Source: an uncultured Oscillospiraceae bacterium (lineage in GTDB: Bacteria; Bacillota; Clostridia; Oscillospirales; Ruminococcaceae). Taken from it: a DNA stretch of 46,949 bases. The DNA is taken from contig UQGL01000019.1 of NCBI GenBank assembly GCA_900540595.1, positions 1-46,949 on the forward strand. Reading direction: 5' to 3'. The translations under genes and the position numbers were made by a program. The notes below the pieces were generated by a model that was not told where the DNA came from, did no database searches, and saw only the letters and a program-made list of their open reading frames with translations. Shown here piece by piece: positions 7,485-16,053 of the stretch. Every line of letters starts with the position of its first letter. Position 1 is the stretch's first letter.

Positions 7485-10400
7485 ATGACACGCAGCTATC
7501 GCAAAAACACCCTGCGGACATTTAAAAATACCCTCAGCCGGTTTGCTGCCGTGTTTGCCATCGTGGCGCTGGGCGTCGGCTTTCTGGCCGGGCTGAGCGG
7601 CACCCCCATCGACATGAAGGAGTCGATGGAGCGCTATATGGACGATGCCGATTTCTACGATCTGCGCGTTGTCTCCACCCTGGGCCTGACTGACGAGGAT
7701 GTTGCCGCACTCGGGCAGGTGGACGGCGTGCGCGAGGTACAGCCGGGCTACTCAGCCGATCTGCTGGTCGAGGCAGACGGCGACACCATCGTCAGCCGCG
7801 CCCACAGTCTGCCCGCACCGGACAACAACACGATCAACCGTCTCCGCCTTGTGGATGGCCGCCTGCCTGCAGCCTCCGGCGAGTGCGTGGTCGAGGCCGG
7901 TGCCATGGAGCTGAATCCCACCTATCCCATCGGCACCCGGCTTGTGGTAAGCAGCGCCAACGAGGCGCTGGACACGAAGCTGGACACCACCGTCTACACC
8001 GTTGTAGGCATTGTGCATAACGCAAACTATTTCAGCTTTGAGCGCGAGCCTGCCAGCGTGGGCAACGGCACAGTCAAGCTGGTATTCTACATCCCACAGC
8101 AGGATTTTGCCTTTGAGGCCTACACCGAGATCTACCTGACCGCCGAGGGTGCCCTTGCGCAGGACAGCCTCGGCGATGATTACCGCGACACGGTGGACGC
8201 CGTCAAGGCCCGGGTCGAGGGCATTGCCGATGCCCGGTGCGAGGCGCGGTACAACGGCATCGTTGACGAGGCCCGCGCCGAGCTGGACGATGCCTGGGCT
8301 GAATACAACGATGCCAAGGCCGAGGCTGACCGGCAGCTGGCAGATGCCGCCGCAGAGCTGGCCGACGGCAGGCAGCAGCTGGCCGACGGCCAGCGCGAGG
8401 TCGATGACGGTGAGCGGCAGTATGCGGACGGCCTGAACGAGCTGGCGTCCAACGAAGCACTGCTCAATGACGGCGCGGCCCAGCTGGCCGAGGCCGAAGC
8501 GCAGCTGCAGGCCGCCGAGGCACAGCTGCAGGCGGGCGAGGAGGAGCTTGCCGCCAACGCCCCCCGGCTGGAGGCTGCCCGCAGGCAGCTGGAGGACGGT
8601 CAGGCCCAGTACGAGGCCGGGCTCAGGCAATACAATGACGGGCTGGCGCAGCTGGATGCCGCCGAAAAGCAGCTGGCCGAGGCCAAGACCCAGCTGGACG
8701 CCAACGCTGCTGCCTACGAGGACGGCATCCGGACAATGGCCGATGCAATGGGCGTGGATGCAGAGCAGCTGGATGCTTTCATCGGCTGGCTGGCCCAAAA
8801 CTGCGATGCAAACGGCACGCAGCCGCCCCAGAATGCCGAGGAGCTGTGGCAGGCCCTGCAGGAGTACGGAGATCTGACCATCATCCCCGCCAACATGACG
8901 CAGGAGCAGGTCGATGCCATCCGCACACAGGCCGGTGATCTGCTGACCGTGATCGATGCCCTTCCGACCGACACCCTGCCTGAGGAGCAGAAGCAGCGCC
9001 TGCAGGAGGCACGGGCGCATATCGCCGCGATAGCCGATGCCGCCGACCCGGCCGCCATGCAGACGGCGCTGCAGAGCGCCGCTGACTGGGTGCAGCAGTC
9101 CGCCCCGGAGCTGCCCGAGGAGATCCGCGACAGGCTGAATGCCGCCATCGAGGCATGGTGGGCCAGCCTGCCGGAGGACAGCAAAAAGCAGCTGGATGAG
9201 TTTGTGGCCGGTGTGGGGCAGCTGACCCAGTACCGTCTGGGGCTGATGCAGTACGAAAAGGGCGCCGCCCAGCTGGCCGCAGGCCGCGCTGAGCTGGAGG
9301 CCAATGCCCCCAAGCTGGCCGAAGCCAAGGCCCAGCTGGACGAGGGCTGGCAGCAGTACAACGAGGGCCTTGCCCAGTATGAGGCCGGCAAACAGCAGCT
9401 AGCCGGTGCCCGCGCCCAGATCGAGGACGGCTGGGCCACCCTGCAGGACAAAAAGCTGCAGATGGCCGATGCGCGCCGCCAGATCAATGACGCCAAGGGC
9501 CGCCTGCGCGATGCCCGCAGCCAGCTGGACGATGCCAAGGCAGCGATTGCTGAAAACCTGCAGAAGCTGCGTGACGGCGAGATCGAGTACGAGGACGCCC
9601 GGGCAGAAGCCGACCGGCAGCTGGCCGATGCCCGCGCCCAGATTGAGGACGGCGAGGCCGCGCTGCGCGAGGTGGAGTACCCGACCTGGTATGTCTGGGA
9701 CCGCAGCAAAAATGTCAGCTATGCGTCCTTTACCGCCAATGTGGATAAGCTTACCGCCATCACCACGATCTTCCCGGTGTTTTTCTTCCTTGTTGCGGCG
9801 CTGGTCGTTTCAACGACCATGACCCGCATGGTTGAGGAGGAGCGCCTGCAGATCGGCACGCTGAAGGCGCTTGGCTATTCTGACGCAACCATCATGCAAA
9901 AGTATCTGCTCTACGCCTTTACGGCGGCGGCAGCGGGCACGGTGTTCGGGCTGGCGGTCGGGTTCAAGGCCTTCCCGTCCATCATCTGGTCCGCGTATTC
10001 TATGATGTACTACATGCCGTCCATCGCCACACCCTGGCGGCTGGGGCAGGCACTTTTTGCAGGCGGCACCCTCATCGTGCTGACGGTCGGCATCACAGCG
10101 CTGACCTGCCGCACCACCCTGCGGGAGAATCCCGCCGCCCTGATGCTGCCCCGCGCCCCCAAGGCCGGCAAGCGCATCCTGCTGGAGCGCATCACCCCGC
10201 TGTGGCGGCGGCTGCCCTTCAGCTGGAAGGTCACCTGCCGCAACCTGCTGCGCTACAAAAAGCGGTTCTGGATGACCGTCATCGGCGTAACCGGCTGCAC
10301 CTCGCTGCTGGTGGCTGGCTTTGGCATCTCTGATTCGCTGAACGCCATCATCACCAAGCAGTACGGCGATATTTACCACTATGACCTGCTGACGATCGTC

Positions 10401-11354
10401 ACCAAACAGGAGGCCACCGAGAGCGGCCCCGTCCACGATTACCTTTATAACACGGACAACGCCGCCGAATCGCTGACCGTTGCGATGGAATCCACCCGGC
10501 AGGACAGCCCGGACGGCGAGATGGATGTTTACCTGATGATCCCCGAGGATGTGGACCGCTTTGCCGATTTTGCCGACCTGCATGAGCGGCTCTCCCGCAA
10601 AGAGGTCCCGCTGGGGCAGCAGGGCGTGGTCGTGACCGAGAAGATGGCCAAAACGCTGGGCATTGCTGCGGGCGATACCCTGACCCTGACGAACAGCGAT
10701 GACCGCACCGCCGACTTCACTGTCAGCGGCGTTTGCGAGCATTATGTCAGCAACTATGTCTATATCAGCCCGGCCGTCTACGAGGCCGGCTTTGGCGAGG
10801 CACCGCGCTACAACGCCATTTTGAGCATTTTGCCCAGCGATGATGAACCGGCCCGCGATGCCATCTCGGCCGATCTGCTGGCGATGGAGCAGGTGGCCAG
10901 CCTGAGCTTTACGCAGGACAGCGTGGCGCAGGTGCTGAACATGCTGAACTCGATCGATGCGGTGGTCGTGCTGATCATCGTCTGCGCGGCCTCGCTGGCG
11001 TTCGTGGTGCTGTACAACCTCTCCAATATCAACATTGCCGAGCGCGTCAAGGAGATCGCCACCATCAAGGTGCTGGGCTTCTACGACCCCGAGGTCTACG
11101 CTTATGTCAACCGCGAGAGCGTTGTTCTGACGCTGATCGGCACATTGTTCGGTCTGGCGGGCGGCATTGTGCTGCACAGCTTTATAATACGCACGGTCGA
11201 GGTCGATGCCGTCATGTTCGGGCGGGAGGTCAGCGGTATGAGCTTTGTATACTCTGTTGCGCTGACGCTGCTGTTCAGTGCCCTTGTCAACCTTGTTATG
11301 CGGCGGCTGCTCAAGCGTATCTCGATGGTAGAAAGCATGAAAGCGCCGGAATGA
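7485..11354 (+). CDS. FtsX-like ABC permease with large extracytoplasmic coiled-coil hairpin
   Basis: A 1289-residue permease. An N-terminal membrane helix (about 20-40) is followed by a MacB-like periplasmic domain, then a coiled coil: 17 uninterrupted heptads (residues 291-409, pattern xLADGxx), a non-repetitive tip of about 180 residues, and a second set of 17 heptads (589-707). Both FtsX membrane domains follow, one near 760-880 and one near 1170-1285, with a second MacB-like domain between them. The start of the first arm (EYNDAKAEADRQLADA) and the end of the second (EYEDARAEADRQLADA) are nearly identical, as expected of an antiparallel hairpin that repeats inward. Family members are common in Firmicutes; the substrate is unknown, and activation of wall hydrolases or peptide export are both possible. 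Confidence 0.92.
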   Translation: MTRSYRKNTLRTFKNTLSRFAAVFAIVALGVGFLAGLSGTPIDMKESMERYMDDADFYDLRVVSTLGLTDEDVAALGQVDGVREVQPGYSADLLVEADGDTIVSRAHSLPAPDNNTINRLRLVDGRLPAASGECVVEAGAMELNPTYPIGTRLVVSSANEALDTKLDTTVYTVVGIVHNANYFSFEREPASVGNGTVKLVFYIPQQDFAFEAYTEIYLTAEGALAQDSLGDDYRDTVDAVKARVEGIADARCEARYNGIVDEARAELDDAWAEYNDAKAEADRQLADAAAELADGRQQLADGQREVDDGERQYADGLNELASNEALLNDGAAQLAEAEAQLQAAEAQLQAGEEELAANAPRLEAARRQLEDGQAQYEAGLRQYNDGLAQLDAAEKQLAEAKTQLDANAAAYEDGIRTMADAMGVDAEQLDAFIGWLAQNCDANGTQPPQNAEELWQALQEYGDLTIIPANMTQEQVDAIRTQAGDLLTVIDALPTDTLPEEQKQRLQEARAHIAAIADAADPAAMQTALQSAADWVQQSAPELPEEIRDRLNAAIEAWWASLPEDSKKQLDEFVAGVGQLTQYRLGLMQYEKGAAQLAAGRAELEANAPKLAEAKAQLDEGWQQYNEGLAQYEAGKQQLAGARAQIEDGWATLQDKKLQMADARRQINDAKGRLRDARSQLDDAKAAIAENLQKLRDGEIEYEDARAEADRQLADARAQIEDGEAALREVEYPTWYVWDRSKNVSYASFTANVDKLTAITTIFPVFFFLVAALVVSTTMTRMVEEERLQIGTLKALGYSDATIMQKYLLYAFTAAAAGTVFGLAVGFKAFPSIIWSAYSMMYYMPSIATPWRLGQALFAGGTLIVLTVGITALTCRTTLRENPAALMLPRAPKAGKRILLERITPLWRRLPFSWKVTCRNLLRYKKRFWMTVIGVTGCTSLLVAGFGISDSLNAIITKQYGDIYHYDLLTIVTKQEATESGPVHDYLYNTDNAAESLTVAMESTRQDSPDGEMDVYLMIPEDVDRFADFADLHERLSRKEVPLGQQGVVVTEKMAKTLGIAAGDTLTLTNSDDRTADFTVSGVCEHYVSNYVYISPAVYEAGFGEAPRYNAILSILPSDDEPARDAISADLLAMEQVASLSFTQDSVAQVLNMLNSIDAVVVLIIVCAASLAFVVLYNLSNINIAERVKEIATIKVLGFYDPEVYAYVNRESVVLTLIGTLFGLAGGIVLHSFIIRTVEVDAVMFGREVSGMSFVYSVALTLLFSALVNLVMRRLLKRISMVESMKAPE

Positions 11355-11389
11355 CAGCGCTTTTCAGCAAAACAGCCGGATAAAAAACA

Positions 11390-11424
11390 GGGAGCCGGTG
11401 CGGCTTTATGCCGCACCGGCTCCC
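11390..11424. terminator. Bidirectional terminator between permease and MFS genes
   Basis: A perfect 15-bp stem, GGGAGCCGGTGCGGC with GCCGCACCGGCTCCC, has a 5-base loop (TTTAT). It lies between two convergent genes. Confidence 0.85.
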
Positions 11425-11447
11425 CTCTTATTATATTCTGTTCTGCC

Positions 11448-12815
11448 TCAGATCTTTCGCTCGTCCTTTGTCATGGTGCGGGGCAGCACGGCAAAGTACA
11501 GCACCGCGCCAACGATGATGATAAGGATGACCGACAGGATGCCGTAGGGCCCTGCCGCCTTGTTGATGGCGTCCACCTGTTCAGCGGTGGCGGTGGCAGC
11601 GGTCAGCCCCTGCGCAGCCAGCATCCGGTTTGCGGCAAGGGCGCTGACGGTGCCCACCAGCGCCGGCCCGATGATAGAAGAAAACTTACCGAAGATGTCA
11701 AAGAAGCCGAAGAACTCACCGCTGCGTGCCTTGTCAGGGATGAGCTTGCCGAACATTGAGCGGCTCAGCGCCTGAATACCGCCCTGACTGGTGGCGCAAA
11801 GCACGGCCAGCATCCAGAACTGCCACAGGCTGTTCATGAAAAAGGCAAACACACAGATAAACATATAGACGCAGATGCCGACACCGACCATCGTGCGGGC
11901 GCCGAATTTTGACGCCAGCTTCATGTACAGCAGGCAGAACGGCAGGCCCAGCACCTGCACCAGCAGCAGCGCCAGCAGCATACCGGCGGAGTCCAGCCCC
12001 AGATTGGTGCCGTAGCTGGTGGACATGCTGATGATGGTATGCACGCCGTCAATGTAAAAGAAGTAGGAGAGGATGTAGATGAGCATCGGCTTGTCCGCGC
12101 CGATCTCCTTGAGAGTAACAAAGACATTTTTGACGCTGGCGCCAAGGTCACCCTTTTGATAAGGCTTGCCGGTAGTCTGCTCGCAGTTTTTCAGCAGCGG
12201 AAGGCTGAACACCAGCCACCACACCGCCGTCAGGGCGAAGATAAAGGCAAGGCAGGTCAGCATCGGCACGCCGACCGCATTCATGATCAGGAAGATCAGC
12301 AGCGGGATCGTGGAGCCGCCGATATAGCCGAGGCCGTACCCCAGCGTTGATACCGAGTCCATCCGCTCCTCGGTCGTCACATCGGTGAGGAAGGCGTCAT
12401 AGTAGATGCAGGATGCGTCAAAGCCGATAGTGCTCAAAATGTACAGCACCAGCACCATCGCCGCCACCCGGCCCGCTGCGGCGGTCGAGGCGGTGAAGTC
12501 CATGAGCGGGGTGAACGCCAGCCCTGCGACCGAGACCACGCCCAGCAGCATAAACACGGTAAACAGCTTTTTGCGCATGCCGCGTATGTCGCCGAACACG
12601 CCGAGGAACGGCGCGCTCAGCGCCACGATGGCCATAGCCAGACTGGTGGCAAAGCCCCATGTGGACATGCTGGAGACACTGTCGGCGGTGTAGCCTGCCA
12701 CCGTGTCGAAAAAGATCGGCAGGATCGTCACAACAATGACCGAGTGGGCACTGTTGGCCCAGTCGTACATCATCCAGCTGATTTCCTGCTTCGTGAATTT
12801 TTTCAGGAATCCCAT
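11448..12815 (-). CDS. MFS transporter, UMF1/Atg22-like family
   Basis: The protein has 455 residues and about 12 predicted membrane helices. The N-terminal MYDWANSAHSVIVVTILPIFF is the hallmark of the UMF1 (PF11700, Atg22-like) family, and a repeat of the MFS fold begins near DKPMLIYILSYFFYIDG. Family members are thought to export amino acids or small metabolites; the substrate cannot be inferred here. I chose the ATG at 12815 (MGFLKKF) because GGAGGAGC lies just upstream; a longer reading frame to 12914 runs through the upstream terminator. Confidence 0.88.
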   Translation of the reverse strand: MGFLKKFTKQEISWMMYDWANSAHSVIVVTILPIFFDTVAGYTADSVSSMSTWGFATSLAMAIVALSAPFLGVFGDIRGMRKKLFTVFMLLGVVSVAGLAFTPLMDFTASTAAAGRVAAMVLVLYILSTIGFDASCIYYDAFLTDVTTEERMDSVSTLGYGLGYIGGSTIPLLIFLIMNAVGVPMLTCLAFIFALTAVWWLVFSLPLLKNCEQTTGKPYQKGDLGASVKNVFVTLKEIGADKPMLIYILSYFFYIDGVHTIISMSTSYGTNLGLDSAGMLLALLLVQVLGLPFCLLYMKLASKFGARTMVGVGICVYMFICVFAFFMNSLWQFWMLAVLCATSQGGIQALSRSMFGKLIPDKARSGEFFGFFDIFGKFSSIIGPALVGTVSALAANRMLAAQGLTAATATAEQVDAINKAAGPYGILSVILIIIVGAVLYFAVLPRTMTKDERKI

Positions 12816-12912
12816 GTAAAAAGCTCCTCCGTTCGTTGGGCGGTGCGCCCCAGATGCCGCACATTTTTGCACCGTTTTTTCTATTGTAGCACCCTCCGCG
12901 CCTAAAAACAAC

Positions 12913-12944
12913 ACACCCCGCTGCTCTTTTGGTCAGCGGGGTGT
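12913..12944 (-). terminator. Terminator of the RNA methyltransferase gene
   Basis: ACACCCCGCTG (12913-12923) and CAGCGGGGTGT (12934-12944) form an 11-bp stem. On the minus strand TGTTTTTAGG follows. It isolates the methyltransferase from the MFS gene downstream. Confidence 0.8.
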
Positions 12945-12970
12945 AAAATTTCCGTCATTTTTTCGGCAGC

Positions 12971-13795
12971 TTACCGCTTGCGCAGCTCCCAGAATGCCAC
13001 CGCACCGGCGGCGGCCACATTCAGCGAATCCACGCCGTGCTGCATCGGGATCATGACCGTGTAGTCGCAGCGGGCGATCGTGCTGTGCGCCAGACCATCC
13101 CCCTCTGTGCCAAGGACGATAGCCAGCTTTTCCTCCGCCTGCAGCGCCGGGTCGTCAATGCTGACGGCGCGGTCATCCAGCGCCATGGCGGCCGTTTTAA
13201 AGCCCATCGCGTGCAGGCGGTCCATGCCCTTTTCGGGCCAGTCGGCGGGGGTGTCCCCCAGCGTGGCCCATGGCACCTGAAACACTGTGCCCATGCTGAC
13301 CCGCACCGCGCGGCGGCACAGCGGGTCGCAGCAGGAGGGGGAGAGCAGCACGGCGTCTACACCGAGCGCTGTGGCGCTGCGGAAGATCGCGCCGATGTTC
13401 GTGGAGTCCACGATGCCCTCCAGCACGGCCACCCGGCTGGCGCTGCGGCACAGCTCCTCCGCCCGGCGCGGTGCAGGGCGGCGCATGGCGCACAGCACGC
13501 CCCGGGTCAGCGCGTAGCCGGTCAGCGTCTGCAGAACGCTGCGGTCTGCGGTGTAGACCACAGCCCCGGGGCAGCGGGCCAGCACCCCGGCGGCCGGGCC
13601 GTCGATCTGCCGGCGCTCCATCAAAAAGGAGAGCGGCTCGCACCCGGCATCCAGCGCCGTGCCAATGACCTTGGGGCTTTCAGCGATGAAGATGCCCTTT
13701 TCCGGCTCCAGCTTATTGCGCAGCTGGGATTCGGTCAGCTTGGTATATACCGCCAGCTCAGGGGCGTTTAAATCTGTGATTTCGATAATGTTCAT
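12971..13795 (-). CDS. TrmH/SpoU family RNA methyltransferase
   Basis: The 274 residues fit a SPOUT 2'-O-methyltransferase of rRNA or tRNA. An N-terminal substrate-binding part (EKGIFIAESPKVIGTAL) is followed by the catalytic knot: EGIVDSTNIGAIFRSATALG (motif 1, with Asn and Arg), LGTEGDGL (motif 2) and IPMQHGVDSLNVAAAGA (motif 3). SAM binds in the knot. I chose the ATG at 13795 (MNIIEIT) after AAGGAAAA; an upstream extension to 13879 would start inside the REP-rich spacer. The exact target nucleotide is not predictable. Confidence 0.9.
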   Translation of the reverse strand: MNIIEITDLNAPELAVYTKLTESQLRNKLEPEKGIFIAESPKVIGTALDAGCEPLSFLMERRQIDGPAAGVLARCPGAVVYTADRSVLQTLTGYALTRGVLCAMRRPAPRRAEELCRSASRVAVLEGIVDSTNIGAIFRSATALGVDAVLLSPSCCDPLCRRAVRVSMGTVFQVPWATLGDTPADWPEKGMDRLHAMGFKTAAMALDDRAVSIDDPALQAEEKLAIVLGTEGDGLAHSTIARCDYTVMIPMQHGVDSLNVAAAGAVAFWELRKR

Positions 13796-13819
13796 GTTTT
13801 CATTTTTCCTTGTAGAGGT

Positions 13820-14043
13820 GTAGGGGCCGGGCATGCCCGGCCCTGCAGCAATACGGCAGGCGCGCCGTTTATCTCGCATGCGTAGGGCGGGGTGCCCTCA
13901 CCCCGCCGTGGGCGTCCGCGTGGCCGTACCGTAAACGGGTCACATGGTGCGGTTGGCGGCGGCATGAGGGCATGCCGCCCTACAGTTTTCCCGGCAGCGG
14001 GTGCTGACCGCAAGGCCGCGGGCCGGGCATGCCCGGCCCCTAC
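13820..14043. repeat. Cluster of four REP-like palindromes
   Basis: Four hairpins: 13820-13843 (plus, GTAGGGGCCGGGCATG...), 13882-13907 (plus, GTAGGGCGGGGTG...), 13958-13983 (minus, ending CCGCCCTAC) and 14020-14043 (minus, ending GGCCCCTAC). Two plus copies face two minus copies, a BIME-like layout. The GTAGGG head followed by a GC palindrome matches the copies around the RAYT gene and at 21.5 kb. The rest of 13796-14146 has no gene. Confidence 0.75.
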
Positions 14044-14146
14044 AAGCATACAACAACTCCCGCCAAATTGCAAACAAAACCGCCGCCTGCGGGGCTTGCA
14101 TCCCGCGGGCGGCGGCCGGGTCTTACTATTTAGCGGTGCAGCGGCA

Positions 14147-15436
14147 TCACTCGACAGCGTTCAGCGCCTGATCGAGATCGGCGATGATGTCATCGACATG
14201 CTCAGTGCCGATGGACAGGCGGATCGTGTTGCGGCCGATGCCTACATCGGCAAGCTCCGCATCGGAGAGTTGGCCGTGGGTCGTGGTGGCCGGGTGGATT
14301 ACAAGGCTCTTGACATCGGCGACATTGGCCAGCAGAGAGAAGATCTGCAGATGATCGATGAACTCGAAGGCCTCCTTCTGGCCGCCCTTGATGTTGAAGG
14401 TGAAGATCGACGCGCCGCCGTTGGGGAAGTACTTCTCATACAGGGCGTGGTCGGGGTGATTGGGCAGGCTGGGGTGGTTGACCTTCTCCACCTTGGGGTG
14501 GTGGGTCAGGAACTCGACGACCTTTTTGGTGTTCTCATTGTGGCGGTCCAGACGCAGGGAGAGCGTCTCGGTGCCCTGCAGCAGCACCCATGCGTTGAAC
14601 GGGCTGATGCAGCCGCCCAGATCGCGCAGGATCACGGCGCGCACATAGGTCACAAAGGCGGCAGGGCCGGCAGCCTCGGCAAAGCAGACGCCGTGGTAGC
14701 TGGGGTTCGGCTCCGAGAAGGCGGGGAATTTGCCGCTGGCCTTCCAGTCGAACTTGCCGGAGTCAACGATGATGCCGCCCAGAGAGGTGCCGTGGCCGCC
14801 GATGAACTTGGTGGCAGAATGGACAACGATGTCGGCACCATGCTCGATCGGGCGGATCAGGTAGGGCGTGCCGAAGGTGTTGTCGATGACAAGCGGAATG
14901 CTGTGCTTGTGGGCGATAGCGGCAATGGCGTCAATGTCGGGGATGTCGGCGTTGGGGTTGCCAAGCGTTTCAATATAGACAGCGCGGGTGTTGTCCTGAA
15001 TGGCAGCCTCGACCTCGGCCAGATCATGGGCGTTGACAAAGGTCGTCTGCACACCGAACGCGGGCAGCGTGTGGGCCAGCAGGTTGGAGGTGCCGCCGTA
15101 GATGGTTTTTTGCGCCACAATGTGCCCGCCGTTCTGGGCCAGTGCCTGAAGGGTGTAGTCGATGGCAGCGGCGCCGGAGGCAACGGCCAGCGCGGCAACG
15201 CCGCCCTCCAGAGCCGCGATGCGCTTTTCAAAAACATCCTCGGTGGAGTTGGTCAGGCGGCCGTAGATGTTGCCCTCGGCCTTCAGGGCAAAGCGGTCAG
15301 CGGCATTCTGGGAATTGGGGAACACATAGGAGGTGGTCTGGTAGATCGGCACCGCGCGGGAATCGGTGACAGGATCGGCCTGCTCCTGGCCGACATGCAG
15401 CTGAAGGGTCTCAAAGTGCAGTTTACGCTCGCTCAT
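14147..15436 (-). CDS. metY: O-acetylhomoserine aminocarboxypropyltransferase / sulfhydrylase
   Basis: A 429-residue PLP enzyme of the Cys/Met metabolism family. It makes homocysteine from O-acetylhomoserine and sulfide, a direct-sulfhydrylation route to methionine. YGRLTNSTEDVFEKRIAALE and VIDNTFGTPYLIRP are family signatures; the PLP lysine is in VHSATKFIGGHGTSLGG. The start at 15436 (MSERKLHFETLQLH) follows ATGAGGAT. A longer open frame reaches 15721, but that stretch contains a separate leader ORF and a terminator. Expression appears controlled by attenuation and by a promoter shared in sequence with cysK. Confidence 0.95.
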   Translation of the reverse strand: MSERKLHFETLQLHVGQEQADPVTDSRAVPIYQTTSYVFPNSQNAADRFALKAEGNIYGRLTNSTEDVFEKRIAALEGGVAALAVASGAAAIDYTLQALAQNGGHIVAQKTIYGGTSNLLAHTLPAFGVQTTFVNAHDLAEVEAAIQDNTRAVYIETLGNPNADIPDIDAIAAIAHKHSIPLVIDNTFGTPYLIRPIEHGADIVVHSATKFIGGHGTSLGGIIVDSGKFDWKASGKFPAFSEPNPSYHGVCFAEAAGPAAFVTYVRAVILRDLGGCISPFNAWVLLQGTETLSLRLDRHNENTKKVVEFLTHHPKVEKVNHPSLPNHPDHALYEKYFPNGGASIFTFNIKGGQKEAFEFIDHLQIFSLLANVADVKSLVIHPATTTHGQLSDAELADVGIGRNTIRLSIGTEHVDDIIADLDQALNAVE

Positions 15437-15478
15437 GATAGAATCCTCATTTCTGTTTTTATTCTGTTTGATTTTGTA

Positions 15479-15518
15479 TAAAAGAAAAGCCGGGGGCTGC
15501 TTGGCGCAACTCCCGGGC
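15479..15518 (-). terminator. Attenuator terminator in the metY leader
   Basis: On the minus strand GGGAGTTGC-GCCAA-GCAGCCCCC forms a 9-position stem (one mismatch, one G-U), extended by GCC/GGC with a bulged C, followed by TTTTCTTTT. It lies between the leader ORF stop (15544) and the metY start (15436). Its 5' arm GCCCGGGAG (15518-15510) exactly complements CTCCCGGGC in the leader ORF (15595-15587), which would form the antiterminator. Confidence 0.8.
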
Positions 15519-15543
15519 AGAATATACAGTGCGGCGCGAAATT

Positions 15544-15654
15544 TTACAGGCAGTGCAAAGCAATGCCCCGCGCCCGGACTGCTGCCGCCCGGGAGATGGG
15601 CATTCGGCCGCAGCGGAAATTCTGACGCAGCAGACTGCCGAAGACATGAGCCAT
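15544..15654 (-). CDS. Cys-containing leader peptide of metY (36 codons)
   Basis: The ORF begins MAHVFGSLLRQNFRCGRMPI and ends IALHCL. AGGAGGTG lies nine bases before the ATG, one of the best ribosome sites in the window. Cys is codon 15 (15610-15612) and codon 35. Codons 20-23 hold CTCCCGGGC, the exact complement of the terminator's 5' arm. A ribosome stalled at Cys15 would leave that arm free to form an antiterminator; a ribosome reaching the stop would not. Short Cys-bearing leader peptides before sulfur genes are known in actinobacteria; this one I do not recognise. The peptide itself probably has no role. Confidence 0.7.
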   Translation of the reverse strand: MAHVFGSLLRQNFRCGRMPISRAAAVRARGIALHCL

Positions 15655-15696
15655 TGTGCTTTGCACCTCCTCTTTTTCGTGATAAACCTATGTGCT

Positions 15697-15745
15697 TTGT
15701 AGGTTGACTATATCGTAACACGGAATTTACCGCATGTCAATAGGG
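15697..15745 (-). promoter_or_regulatory. metY promoter with blocks shared with cysK
   Basis: On the minus strand TTGACA (15740-15735), 17 bases, TACGAT (15717-15712). CCCTATTGACA (15745-15735) and TCAACCTACAA (15707-15697) are identical to blocks in the cysK promoter and have the same 27-base separation. The leader ORF starts about 50 bases downstream. Confidence 0.75.
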
Positions 15746-15787
15746 TTGTAGGGATTTTTTGCCGCAAATTTTGAATGATGCGCTGCA

Positions 15788-15945
15788 ACGGGCACGGCCA
15801 GAGCCCTTCCGGCCATCGCTGACGCTCGGCCACCTCCCCTGAGAGGGGAGGCCGTTTGCGCGGGCGAAGCCCGCGAGAAAAGGCGCCCCGCTGTGCGGGG
15901 AGCTGGCCGAGCCTGCGAGACCTGAGGGGCTTTCCACGCAACCGC
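15788..15945. repeat. Complex palindromic intergenic repeat
   Basis: A nest of inverted repeats: CGGCCACCTCCCCTGAGAGG with GGGGAGGCCG, GCGGGC-GAA-GCCCGC, and CGCCCCGCTGTGCGGGG, ending near CCTGAGGGGCTTT. It resembles the 18723-18862 repeat in its clipped CCACCTcCCC ... GGGGAGG theme. No coding potential is apparent between the metY promoter and the legB promoter. Confidence 0.5.
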
Positions 15946-15969
15946 CCATTCACTATTCGTAACTTACAG

Positions 15970-15998
15970 TTGAAATCTTCCCCGAAATCGGTTATACT
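15970..15998 (+). promoter_or_regulatory. Promoter of the LegB-DUF2142 glycan operon
   Basis: TTGAAA (15970-15975), 17 bases, TATACT (15993-15998). The first gene starts at 16054 after AAAGGAGC. Confidence 0.7.
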
Positions 15999-16053
15999 GT
16001 TTTGTAATAAGATGAAGTATGGGGCACTGTCCCCTTGAATAAAGGAGCATACA

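Noticed and set aside
13820..14043. Possible CRISPR array
   Set aside because: The repeats are palindromes of differing sequence in alternating orientation with irregular spacing, and no cas gene is present; they fit REP/BIME elements.
15437..15721. N-terminal extension of metY by 95 codons
   Set aside because: The frame is open by chance. It crosses a terminator and overlaps the leader ORF in another frame, and the ribosome site and family start both lie at 15436.
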